A DNA stretch of 8,936 nt from an uncultured Bryobacterales bacterium (GTDB lineage: Bacteria > Acidobacteriota > Terriglobia > Bryobacterales > Bryobacteraceae). Under the pieces are notes generated by a model, which saw only the letters and a program-made list of their open reading frames with translations, had not been told where the DNA came from and did no database searches. The stretch covers positions 1-8,936 of the forward strand of contig CALMAV010000373.1 in assembly GCA_937859895.1 (NCBI GenBank), given 5' to 3'. Shown one piece after another: positions 1 through 6,977 of the stretch (position 1 is the first letter of the stretch; each line of letters starts with the position of its first letter). Both the position numbers and the translations under genes were made by a program.

Positions 1-2199
1 CTTCTAGATTTTCAGCTCAATCCCGATGAGTCAGAGTTTCTCTCGGCCGCACATAAGTTGTTCTACGACCTGAACTTCTTTAGGTCGGTTGACTGCGGGA
101 CAAGCGGTCCTGTAAATATTTACCCATTGATGCTTCCGGCGATTTTTGGCTTTTCTCCGGACTATGCATCCAGCCGGCTGATCGGCGAGATTTTGGATTT
201 CACCAGCGTTTATCTCTTCTACCGGGCGCTAGCGCTCCTTACATCGAGTACTCTAGCCCGGATCGGCGTTCTACCTGCTGCTGCAGCATTTGCAGTCTTT
301 GAGCACCCTGCCCTGATTCACTACAACTCTGAGCAAGTGCCCCTGGTTATTGTCTTCGCGGCATTCTATTTCAGCGTCAAAGTGTTGAGCAACCCTTGCA
401 ATTATCGAGCGCCGATGTTCTCGCTTGGCATGCTCACCCCGCTAGCTTTCTTTTCAAAGATGCAGTCGGTACCGAACGTTGTTGCCTGTGCAGCAGTAGC
501 GGCCAGCTATTGTTACGCTACGAAAACCTGCAGATTGCGGCAAAGTGGGACTGTTTATATCGCAGGCACGCTCCCATTCTTGTTCCTGCATGTGGTCATC
601 TGTCTAATCGGAGGAGTTTGGGGTAATTTCATCACCAGTTATATTGTGACTAATCAGCGGTATACGGAACTGGGCAGCCGCCTGTATCAGGATTTACCAG
701 CCTTCCTCTTCTTTCTGATTGGAACAATAGAACTACGCTTTTTTCTGTTCACGTTCTTTGCTCTTGCCGTGATCTATGCGATTACTCGCTTGCGCCGCAA
801 CGGCTCGGAGCCGCCCAGCCTGCTCTTGCAGTATCTTGCGATGAGCGTAACCGTTGTTACTCTGTCGCTTGCTTTTCTTTTCTCAAACGTCTCGGGGTTA
901 GGGCTGTATTTCGTACTGCTGGCCCTCTTTGCAGTTCCGTCTTATCTGTTATTGCTTCAAACAACCAATTCGCTCGGCACCGACCGCATACGGTGGCTGG
1001 GGCTGCTGGCCTTGGCTTCACTCAGTGCGGCACTATATGCGATTCACAAGCCCCACCGCCTCTTTCCCCATTACCTAATTTTTCTTATCCTACCGGTCTG
1101 CATTGCTCTTGCCTTTATGCTGATGAGGGAGTGCGAACCCGCAGTGCAAGGCGGACAACCCGGTCAACGGCGCTTGGAGCTCTCGCAAGGTTCTGCATAT
1201 CTATTCTCCTTCGTCATTCTATTTATGGTGTTCCCGGCGCAGGTTTGGATTGGCCAAACTGCGCAAAGCTTCAAGAACGTTGTTTCAACCGTTCGCCCGC
1301 CTGAAGGTGATTACCTCCGTTCGATCACAAGCCCGGGTTCGCGGATCTTTGTCTGGGGCTGGACCGGAGACACATATTTAGGGTCCGGAAGGGTTTCTGC
1401 TACGCGCGATCTTAACCTATTCTATTTTTTCTTAGCAGCTCCAGAGATTGAAAGCTATTACCGGGCGAGGTTTCTCAACGACCTTCGAAAAAACCCAGCG
1501 GAAGTTTTTGTGGACGCTATCGGACCAACCTCTTGGTTTATGACAGACCAGAAGCTCTACAATTTCGAACAGTTCCCGGAGATCGCAGCGTTTGTTCATG
1601 CCAACTACGTCCATTGGGCAAATGCATTTGGGCAGCGCTATTTCCTGCGGCGTGATCTTGCTGCCCGAAAGCTCGATACGCCTCTGCCCAGAACTTGTAC
1701 GGCCGGCTCTGTACTTTGCGCCGACCGACCTGCCCTCATTACCACTTCGGACGCAATGGTACGTTCAGCCATTCAGAAGCTGCCAGCGATACAGATGCCT
1801 GGACACGCGCTTTTGGAGCTTGAGTTTACCCCGATGGCGCAGCAAGTGGTGAATGGGACAATTTTCAACAATGAAGCCGTACCGGCAAGTACCCGCGGCT
1901 TTCGCTTTCAGTCTATTGGAGCGGACCGGTATCGGCTTATTCTTGGCCTAGGGGATCGTTGGGCGTTCTCAAAATCGATTTTGCTGCCACCCTCGCGACG
2001 TACGTCGCTCTCCAGCGAGTTCAAGGGTAAGGGCGTCTACCTTCGCGGCAACGGCCTAGCGTTTGACGACATGCATCTGCCATATCCGATGGCCGATACG
2101 CCAGGCCCAGTCATATTAGGCTCATGGATCAACGACTATGACCCGTTTACGGGCACGATTCACTTCTTTCAAATGACTGATTTGGACAAAGCCAAATGA
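1..2199 (+). CDS. GT-C family membrane glycosyltransferase with C-terminal lectin-like domain (5' partial)
   Basis: The reading frame is open from the first base, so this gene begins upstream; 732 residues are visible. Near the visible N-terminus is an NPDESEF stretch (D9, E10). An acidic pair of this kind in the first extracytoplasmic loop is typical of GT-C (PMT/ArnT-like) enzymes, which move a sugar from a lipid-linked donor on the outer face of the inner membrane. About ten hydrophobic segments follow to about residue 420. A soluble part then carries FVWGWTGDTYL, like the periplasmic region of bacterial GT39-type proteins. Residues about 594-728 look like a LamG/concanavalin A-type beta-sandwich, with VYLRGNGLAF and, near the end, DPFTGTIHFFQM. 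The TTG at 58 is not the start, because the catalytic-type acidic pair lies before it. The gene shares an ATGA overlap with the next gene. The family call is from motif and topology; donor and acceptor are unknown. The lectin-like domain is the less certain part. Confidence 0.8.
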   Translation, partial: LLDFQLNPDESEFLSAAHKLFYDLNFFRSVDCGTSGPVNIYPLMLPAIFGFSPDYASSRLIGEILDFTSVYLFYRALALLTSSTLARIGVLPAAAAFAVFEHPALIHYNSEQVPLVIVFAAFYFSVKVLSNPCNYRAPMFSLGMLTPLAFFSKMQSVPNVVACAAVAASYCYATKTCRLRQSGTVYIAGTLPFLFLHVVICLIGGVWGNFITSYIVTNQRYTELGSRLYQDLPAFLFFLIGTIELRFFLFTFFALAVIYAITRLRRNGSEPPSLLLQYLAMSVTVVTLSLAFLFSNVSGLGLYFVLLALFAVPSYLLLLQTTNSLGTDRIRWLGLLALASLSAALYAIHKPHRLFPHYLIFLILPVCIALAFMLMRECEPAVQGGQPGQRRLELSQGSAYLFSFVILFMVFPAQVWIGQTAQSFKNVVSTVRPPEGDYLRSITSPGSRIFVWGWTGDTYLGSGRVSATRDLNLFYFFLAAPEIESYYRARFLNDLRKNPAEVFVDAIGPTSWFMTDQKLYNFEQFPEIAAFVHANYVHWANAFGQRYFLRRDLAARKLDTPLPRTCTAGSVLCADRPALITTSDAMVRSAIQKLPAIQMPGHALLELEFTPMAQQVVNGTIFNNEAVPASTRGFRFQSIGADRYRLILGLGDRWAFSKSILLPPSRRTSLSSEFKGKGVYLRGNGLAFDDMHLPYPMADTPGPVILGSWINDYDPFTGTIHFFQMTDLDKAK

Positions 2200-3134
2200 C
2201 TATACCTGATGTAAAGGAGAAAATACGTGGATTATCCGCACGGAGGCGCCTTTTGTGCGCGCTCGTTACGGTTTTAGCCCTCGTTCTCATTTGCGTTGCT
2301 TTACACAAGAGAGTGGGCGTGATAGTTGGCTCAGTAAATGGCAAGCTTCAGGTGGTCCACGGCTGCAGCGCGTTCTCGCGAGGGATCTTTCGGGATGAGG
2401 ATGGTTTTGAACGGGAGGCTAAGCGCATTTTTGAGGTGCAGCGGGACGGTTCGATTGCTATGTTCGACACCTCCATAGGCTCTATCTGGTACCCCGTGAG
2501 TGCCTGGACGTGGCCGGCGCTAGTAGAAGCGAGTGCAGCAGATCTGTACAATTTGCGTTCTTTAGTCAGGCTTAGTGATGTTGTGCTCGACGTAGGAGCA
2601 AACATGGGTACCGAAACTAGAAATGCCTTATCGGCCGGAGCAAGGTTGGTGGTAGCCATTGAGCCGGACCCGGTAAGCTTGGAGTGTCTGCGGCGCAATC
2701 TGTCTTCTGAGATCCGGGAGAACCGCGTGATTGTTGTCCCGCAAGGCGCATGGGACAAAGCAGAGACCATGCCTCTGTACCTAGACGCGGCTAACGCGGG
2801 TGGAGCCAGCGTTCTTTTTGCAAATGGAAGGGGCGAAACTTTTGCTTCGCTCAACACAATTGATTGGATGGTCTCAAATCTAAAGCTGCCTAAGGTCGAT
2901 GTCATCAAAATTCATGTTGAAGGCGCAGAAAGACAGGCCTTACTCGGTGCACGAGAAACCATTCGTCGTTTTCATCCCCGCTTAGCGCTGAGCCTTGAGC
3001 ACTATCTGAGCGACGCAGACACTCTTCCCCAAACAGCGCGTGCTATCTGGCCTGGTTATCACGTTCAATTAACTCCGTGTGTCAAGACGTTTGCTCGAAT
3101 CCACCCTGAAGTAGCTTTACTTACTTCTAAGTAA
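2196..3134 (+). CDS. Membrane-anchored FkbM-family methyltransferase
   Basis: This 312-residue protein has a basic N-terminus and one hydrophobic segment at about residues 19-36, so it is probably anchored in the inner membrane. A class I SAM-dependent methyltransferase domain follows. Motif I is DVGANMG (D132 onward), the ribose-binding acidic residue is probably E156 in IEPD, and the late motif is IKIHVEGAE (H240, E242, E245). FkbM-family enzymes O-methylate sugars or polyketides, so a glycan hydroxyl is a reasonable substrate beside a glycosyltransferase. The late family motif usually reads KxDVEGAE; here the aspartate is histidine (codon CAT). Histidine variants occur in some FkbM relatives, so loss of activity cannot be concluded. 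The ATG lies inside the stop of the upstream gene (ATGA, 2196-2199) with no strong ribosome site, which suggests translational coupling. Confidence 0.85.
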   Translation: MTIPDVKEKIRGLSARRRLLCALVTVLALVLICVALHKRVGVIVGSVNGKLQVVHGCSAFSRGIFRDEDGFEREAKRIFEVQRDGSIAMFDTSIGSIWYPVSAWTWPALVEASAADLYNLRSLVRLSDVVLDVGANMGTETRNALSAGARLVVAIEPDPVSLECLRRNLSSEIRENRVIVVPQGAWDKAETMPLYLDAANAGGASVLFANGRGETFASLNTIDWMVSNLKLPKVDVIKIHVEGAERQALLGARETIRRFHPRLALSLEHYLSDADTLPQTARAIWPGYHVQLTPCVKTFARIHPEVALLTSK

Positions 3135-3150
3135 CATCGTAGATATTAAC

Positions 3151-3208
3151 AGAAGAGTAGCTTCGGGCTGCTAGCCTATCTCTTCTTCTATGCTTCTCAA
3201 GAGATAGG
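3151..3208 (+). other. Nested inverted repeats in the spacer after the FkbM gene
   Basis: A perfect 10-base inverted repeat pairs 3175-3184 (CCTATCTCTT) with 3199-3208 (AAGAGATAGG) around a 14-base loop. A second perfect 7-base pairing joins 3151-3157 (AGAAGAG) to 3180-3186 (CTCTTCT). Between those arms lies a 6-pair hairpin, 3156-3161 with 3167-3172, with one wobble pair and a TTCGG loop. The 7-base pairing uses bases of the left arm of the 10-base stem, so the two long pairings exclude each other. No T-run follows, so a classical intrinsic terminator is not supported. The stems may end or protect the upstream transcript. The right arm also holds the purine-rich bases that could serve as ribosome site for the 3223 start. 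Confidence 0.4.
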
Positions 3209-3222
3209 TAAGCGGTCTTTCC

Positions 3223-4168
3223 ATGCTTCGAATGTTCGTGGTTGCAACAGCTATCAGTGCCAAGCCGTTCGGTAGTTTGGCTGTCGAACCCATGCTGCCC
3301 AACACAAATTCGACAACGCCGGATCGATCATACCTGCAACCAATCGAAGTCGGTGGACTCTGGGGCTATATAGACGGCTCGGCAAAGGTTGTGATCAAGC
3401 CCGTCTTTGAATCCTCCGCACACTTCTCCGAAGACCTCGCACCGGTGAAAGTGGGTGGGCTATTCGGGTATATCTGTCCGTCCGGCACGCTGGCCATTGC
3501 GCCGCAATATGATGAAGCTCGCTTTTTCTACAAAGGAATTGCGCCTGTTCGCAAGGGTAATAAGTGAGGAGGCATTGACCACACAGGAAAAGTTGTGATT
3601 CCTCTTACCTTCGAAGTTGCTCGCAACTTTCAGGATAGTGTTGCTCGTGTGAAAGCTGATGGCGAGTGGGGTATATCAATCTGAAAGGCGCTTTCATTAT
3701 CTCGCCGAAGTTTGAAGCGTCCAATGGGTTCAATGAAGGGCTAGCGCCGGTTAAGACGGGAGGACTTTGGGGTTACACTAACAACAGCGGACAAATGGTG
3801 ATTAAACCCCAATTTGGGTTGGCATATAGCTTCTTTGAATGATTAGCTGACGGAAAATCAGCTGGCAAATGGGGCTACATTGATCGGAATGGATTCTTTG
3901 TGCTCAAGGCCTAATTTGACGAGTCCTGCGAATGCAGAACGGGTCAGCGCCAGCCCGTGCAGGTGCTAAGTGGGGTTATATCGGTACAGATGGGCAGTTC
4001 AGAATCAAGCCTCTATTCGACGAAGCTAAGCCCTTTGAATCAGGATTGGCTGAGGTTCACGATGGTTCTAGCCAGGGCTACATCGATGAAGGGGGAAACT
4101 GTGTTTGCCGGTCTGACCGCCAATCCCAAGGTAAATTCCAGCTTTTCAGGTGCAACCTAAGGCAATAA
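3223..4168 (+). pseudogene. WG-repeat (KWG) protein, decayed
   Basis: The frame opens with ATG at 3223, after an in-frame stop at 3205, and begins with a weakly signal-peptide-like stretch (MLRMFVVATAISA). Eight WG-repeat units of 34 residues follow. The tryptophan position falls at 3361, 3463 (F), 3565 (stop), 3667, 3768, 3870, 3971 and 4073 (Q). The spacing is 102 bases except for two gaps of 101, which place single-base deletions near 3672 and near 3933. Nonsense codons are TGA at 3565 (where W is expected), TGA at 3840 (where G is expected in the EGLA motif) and TAA at 3912 (where Q is expected in PQFD). The coding frame moves from frame 1 to 3 to 2. The reading after repeat 8 is unclear and stops at 4168. 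WG repeats occur in bacterial surface or secreted proteins of largely unknown role. With five lesions no full-length product is possible; only the first 114 residues are open. Confidence 0.88.
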
Positions 4169-4185
4169 GATGCGAGCCTAACTAA

Positions 4186-4551
4186 GTGGCTGCTTTCAGG
4201 GAACGTCCGCGAGTAAGCGGCATCGACTTAGATGACCAGACTCGATGCATACATTACCACTCAGTTGAAGATATTCTGGCAATCAAGATGAAGTGCTGCG
4301 GTGTCTTCTACGCCTGCAAAGATTGCCATGAGGCCCTGGCAGACCATACCTTACAAGTCTGGCCGTCAAGAGAATGGGATCAGAAAGCTGTGCTTTGCGG
4401 CGAGTGCGGAACGGAACTAAGCATCCAGCAGTACCTTAAGTGTGGGAGCAAATGTCCCAGATGTAAGGCGGACTTTAACCCTGGTTGCCGCAAGCACCTG
4501 CACTACTATTTCGAACAATTACCAATCGCTAGCGACTATCCAACTACTTAG
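4186..4551 (+). CDS. CHY-type zinc-finger protein
   Basis: This 121-residue protein is almost entirely one CHY zinc-finger domain. Visible ligand candidates, in order, are TRCIHYH (C21, H23, H25), CC (C37, C38), CKDCH (C44, C47, H48), H54, CGEC (C71, C74), C86, CPRC (C90, C93) and FNPGC with H104 (C101, H104). The family's WP and FNPGC landmarks are all present, so the domain looks intact and of normal length. Bacterial single-domain CHY proteins have no settled function; the yeast relative Hot13 acts in mitochondrial intermembrane-space zinc and redox handling. A stop codon lies directly before the GTG at 4186, which is the only reasonable start; no clear ribosome site is seen, so the true start is somewhat uncertain. 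It follows the WG pseudogene by 17 bases. Its TAG stop overlaps the ssb stop on the other strand, leaving no room for a terminator between them. Confidence 0.85.
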   Translation: MAAFRERPRVSGIDLDDQTRCIHYHSVEDILAIKMKCCGVFYACKDCHEALADHTLQVWPSREWDQKAVLCGECGTELSIQQYLKCGSKCPRCKADFNPGCRKHLHYYFEQLPIASDYPTT

Positions 4552-5042
4552 AAAGGAACATCGTCATCAGTAATGCCCATGCCACTGCCGAACGGATCAT
4601 CGTCTGCGGTAGATGCCGGGCTGTTATTGCTCCTGCTGCCTGCAGCAGGACCAGTGCGGGAACGGGAAGCTCCACCAAACTCGTTTCCGCCACCTCCGCC
4701 ATCTCCCTCGCCTCGTCCGCCCAGAAGAATCACTTCGTCCGCGACTACCTCAGTACTGTAGACCTTCTTACCATCTTTGTCGTCGTAACTACGGGTTTGG
4801 AGACGGCCCTCCACATAAACCTGCTTACCCTTTGTCAGGTAGTTTGCCAGGTTCTCCTGACGCCAAACCGTTACGTTGGTCCAGTTCGTCTCTTCTTTCC
4901 AGTCATTAGTCTGCTGGTCTTTCCAACGGCGCGTCGTAGCCACCGCAAAGCGGGATACAGCTGAACCGGACGGTGTAAACTTCGTCTCCGCGTCACGACC
5001 TAGATTGCCGACCAGGATGACTTTGTTGACACTACGGGGCAT
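4548..5042 (-). CDS. ssb: Single-stranded DNA-binding protein SSB
   Basis: SSB coats single-stranded DNA in replication, repair and recombination and recruits partner proteins through its C-terminal tip. From the ATG at 5042 the product has 164 residues. An OB fold spans about residues 4-108 (VNKVILVGNLGRD, KFTPSG, NWTNVTVW, KGKQVYVEGRLQTRSY). A glycine/serine-rich disordered linker runs to about 145, then an acidic tail ends in DDDVPF. A second tip-like DDDPF lies at 147-151. The frame runs on upstream to a TTG at 5108, but the family starts a few residues before VNKVILVGNLG, so the inner ATG is preferred; GAGAG precedes it at short spacing. It is convergent with the CHY gene with overlapping stop codons, and divergent from the gene at 5244. 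Confidence 0.95.
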   Translation of the reverse strand: MPRSVNKVILVGNLGRDAETKFTPSGSAVSRFAVATTRRWKDQQTNDWKEETNWTNVTVWRQENLANYLTKGKQVYVEGRLQTRSYDDKDGKKVYSTEVVADEVILLGGRGEGDGGGGGNEFGGASRSRTGPAAGSRSNNSPASTADDDPFGSGMGITDDDVPF

Positions 5043-5092
5043 AATCTCTCGCACTGTAACACAAGGGGGGATCCTCCTACGAACGTGGCCAT
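5000..5092 (-). other. Small ORF with strong ribosome site overlapping the ssb start
   Basis: A 30-codon frame starts with ATG at 5092 and ends with TAG at 5000-5002, crossing the ssb start (5042) in another frame. A GGAGGAG at 5100-5106 stands 9 bases before this ATG from its GGAGG core, a better ribosome site than the one in front of ssb. The peptide has no recognised motif. It could be a leader peptide that tunes ssb translation, or a chance ORF. Nothing beyond the ribosome site and spacing supports expression. Confidence 0.3.
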
Positions 5093-5108
5093 TCGTAAGC
5101 TCCTCCAA

Positions 5109-5243
5109 GATTTGGTACTAGATCCCAAAAACAGAAATATTGAGCAGTTTTGCGCTCCTACCCATCACGATCTAGGACATAATAATTAGAACCGGCAGCG
5201 TAGCTCTCGGGTTATTTCCGATGAACCTTTCCTTTGGGGGGAT
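5109..5243. promoter_or_regulatory. Divergent intergenic region between ssb and the 5244 gene
   Basis: The spacer separates two diverging genes and must carry promoters for both unless they are read from elsewhere. It is more AT-rich than its surroundings, notably 5131-5147 and 5175-5190 (ACATAATAATTAG, a possible -10 region on either strand). No -35/-10 pair with normal spacing is convincing, and no LexA-type palindrome was seen. The call rests mainly on gene orientation. Confidence 0.35.
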
Positions 5244-6545
5244 ATGGGATCGCGGTCCAGTCGATGGTATTTGTTTTCCTTTGTGATCTTACGAAGCCTG
5301 TTCCGGTCAACTGACCCTTCATCTGTATTGATGGTTCTGAGCTTGGCCGCAGTTTCAATTGCGTCAGCTCCGGCGCAAGTACTTATGAAATCGGAGCAAG
5401 CGGGCGAGCCAGTTACGCTGCTGCCATCCGATATGGCAATTCTCGAGGCGGGTGAGACCCGCAAGGATCTACCTTGTTCGGTTACGCAACGGAAGGCCGA
5501 TCTCGGCTTTGACTTGCGCTTCCACAGTGGTTATGAAGTAGCCGTCCCGCTTCATGAGCTATCGAGTACTGGCGGAGAGCTGCTCAGTATCGTCTTTCGG
5601 GCGTACCCACAGGATGATCAGACTCGTGCTGCATACTTTGTCCAGCACTTTCGCGTCCCTGAGATAGAGGATGCAGCCAAAGGCGACGCGACGTTGCAGG
5701 GGATCATTGACGTAGGACCTGGCCGGTATCACGTGGACTGGCTGATGCGCGATCGATCTGAGCGCGTCTGCTCTTCCAGTTGGGATGTTGAAGCGGCGCT
5801 TCCGCCTAAAGACAAGCCAATGCCGCTCTTTATCGATCCCAATCAAATTAGCGAGGCCGCGCCGGAGCCTTTCTTTAACGATGCAAGCGATAAGCCCCGC
5901 CCTGGGGATGGATTGCGAGTGAAGCTGCTGGTCAACTTCGCTCCCCAGAACGCTCAGGCAGCCGCGCTGACACGAACCGACACGGATGCGCTGGTGAGCA
6001 TTTTGAAAGCAATTGAACGCGATTCCCACGTCCGTCAAGTTTCGCTAGTGGCTTTCAATATGGAAGAGAGCCGCGTTGTTTACCGTCAAGAGCAGGGCGA
6101 CCGCATTGATTTCCCTGCCCTCGGCAAAGCCTTAGGCGGCATGAAGCTGGGGACCGTGAACATTGCCAAGTTGAATCAAAAGAACAGTGAAACCGATTTT
6201 CTTCAGGACCTGATCCAGAAAGAGGTGAGTGACCCTACCCACCCGGATGCTGTTATCTTCGCCGGTCCGAAAGCCATGCTGAATGCCGATGTACCGCAGC
6301 AGCAGCTGCGACGCATTGAGGGCGTAGATTGTCCGGTGTTCTACATGAACTACAACTTGAACCCGCAGGCGGTGCCATGGAAGGACTCAATCAGCCATGC
6401 GATTAAAGCATTCAAAGGAACTGAATATACGATTGCTCGTCCACGCGATCTTTGGGTCTCCACTACCGAAATGCTCCGCCAGATTACACGCTCGAAACAC
6501 CAGCACACCGTTGGGGCGGCTCTAGGCGGATCGACCCGAGAGTGA
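5244..6545 (+). CDS. Secreted protein of unknown function, possibly VWA-like alpha/beta domain
   Basis: I do not recognise a named family. The 433-residue frame has a hydrophobic stretch near residues 8-20 and a better signal-peptide core after Met30 (MVLSLAAVSIASAPAQ, with an A-x-A type site). Export is therefore likely, and the true start may be Met30 (5331) rather than 5244. Neither start has a clear AGGAGG; a G-run precedes 5244. Residues about 75-185 look like a beta-rich region, including VGPGRYHVDWLMRDR. Residues about 226-350 alternate strands and helices (LRVKLLVNFAP, VRQVSLVAFNM, PDAVIFAGP), like the VWA-related secreted proteins common in Acidobacteria, but no DxSxS metal site is visible. 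It stands alone, divergent from ssb and 432 bases from the next gene. Codon structure is clean throughout, so it is a real gene; the fold call is inference. Confidence 0.7.
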   Translation: MGSRSSRWYLFSFVILRSLFRSTDPSSVLMVLSLAAVSIASAPAQVLMKSEQAGEPVTLLPSDMAILEAGETRKDLPCSVTQRKADLGFDLRFHSGYEVAVPLHELSSTGGELLSIVFRAYPQDDQTRAAYFVQHFRVPEIEDAAKGDATLQGIIDVGPGRYHVDWLMRDRSERVCSSSWDVEAALPPKDKPMPLFIDPNQISEAAPEPFFNDASDKPRPGDGLRVKLLVNFAPQNAQAAALTRTDTDALVSILKAIERDSHVRQVSLVAFNMEESRVVYRQEQGDRIDFPALGKALGGMKLGTVNIAKLNQKNSETDFLQDLIQKEVSDPTHPDAVIFAGPKAMLNADVPQQQLRRIEGVDCPVFYMNYNLNPQAVPWKDSISHAIKAFKGTEYTIARPRDLWVSTTEMLRQITRSKHQHTVGAALGGSTRE

Positions 6546-6977
6546 CGATCTCGCCTTTTCCGACGTGAGTGAAGTGTCCTCGGGAGCCGGACACATTTGT
6601 GGCCTGATTTTAGATTCGCCCACCTGCCGGAGTCGGCCTACTTGCACCAAGCCTTTAGGTTGCCACTGGTGATTCATTGTCGTAGCAGCGAACTTCCGCA
6701 GTGGGTCAGGGAGACGATCCACCGGAGAGCTCGGCTGAAGAGCGTAATTCTGTGGAGCAGACTGATAGCCACAATAGGGAAGAATACTATCCGAGAGCTG
6801 CAACAGAATTATCGAGTTCGGTCACTACCCTCCATATGTTGTCGATCCTCAACATTCCCGATGTACCCGTCTGCACCTCTCTCTGCATCGGAAAAGGTGG
6901 GGATTTGAACTGTTCAGCGTACCGGACTGGCTGCCACAACGGCCAATCTGAGGTAAGCTGAATCAACTAGGTTAGAA
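6546..6977. other. Intergenic region without a supported gene
   Basis: This 432-base gap holds only short overlapping frames on both strands, none with a recognisable domain, ribosome site or consistent coding character. One startless frame ending at the TGA at 6949-6951 reads plausibly as a protein tail (GFELFSVPDWLPQRPI), which could be a remnant of a lost gene. A TGAACTGTTCA palindrome lies at about 6907-6917. The last bases before 6978 should contain the promoter and ribosome site (AGGTTAG) of the methyltransferase gene. Confidence 0.4.
6574..6594 (+). terminator. Stem-loop after the 5244 gene, weak terminator candidate
   Basis: GTGTCC at 6574-6579 pairs perfectly with GGACAC at 6589-6594, 29 bases after the stop codon. 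An alternative fold with an inner CGG/CCG pairing and a GAG loop extends the stem with a small bulge. The following bases are ATTTGTGG, so the T-run is poor. It could end transcription of the secreted-protein gene, but the case is modest. Confidence 0.3.

Noticed and set aside
58..60. TTG at 58 as start of the glycosyltransferase
   Set aside because: The frame is open to base 1 and the family's acidic pair lies upstream of this codon.
2348..2908. 186-codon minus-strand frame inside the FkbM gene
   Set aside because: It is antisense to a well-supported methyltransferase and has no domain or ribosome site.
3565..3567. TGA at a tryptophan position in a WG repeat, hinting at TGA read as tryptophan
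   Set aside because: Another TGA in the same gene falls at a glycine position, a TAA is also present, two frameshifts occur, and TGA ends neighbouring intact genes.
3932..4168. Independent small gene with a WG repeat starting at ATG 3932
   Set aside because: It is in phase with the 102-base repeat series of the pseudogene and has no ribosome site; it is the last fragment of that gene.
5043..5108. Longer SSB starting with TTG at 5108
   Set aside because: The added 22 residues are not SSB-like, and the family begins just before VNKVILVGNLG, matching the ATG at 5042.
6522..6803. Minus-strand frame of 93 codons overlapping the end of the secreted-protein gene
   Set aside because: It has no recognisable domain, overlaps a real gene and shows no coding character.
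6907..6917. TGAACTGTTCA palindrome as a LexA box
   Set aside because: Half-sites are separated by one base; the Gram-positive type LexA box needs GAAC-N4-GTTC and the proteobacterial type CTGT-N8-ACAG.
6890..6950. tRNA-like T-loop on the minus strand (GTTCAAATCCC)
   Set aside because: The bases flanking the loop do not form a T-stem or acceptor stem, and no anticodon arm can be drawn.
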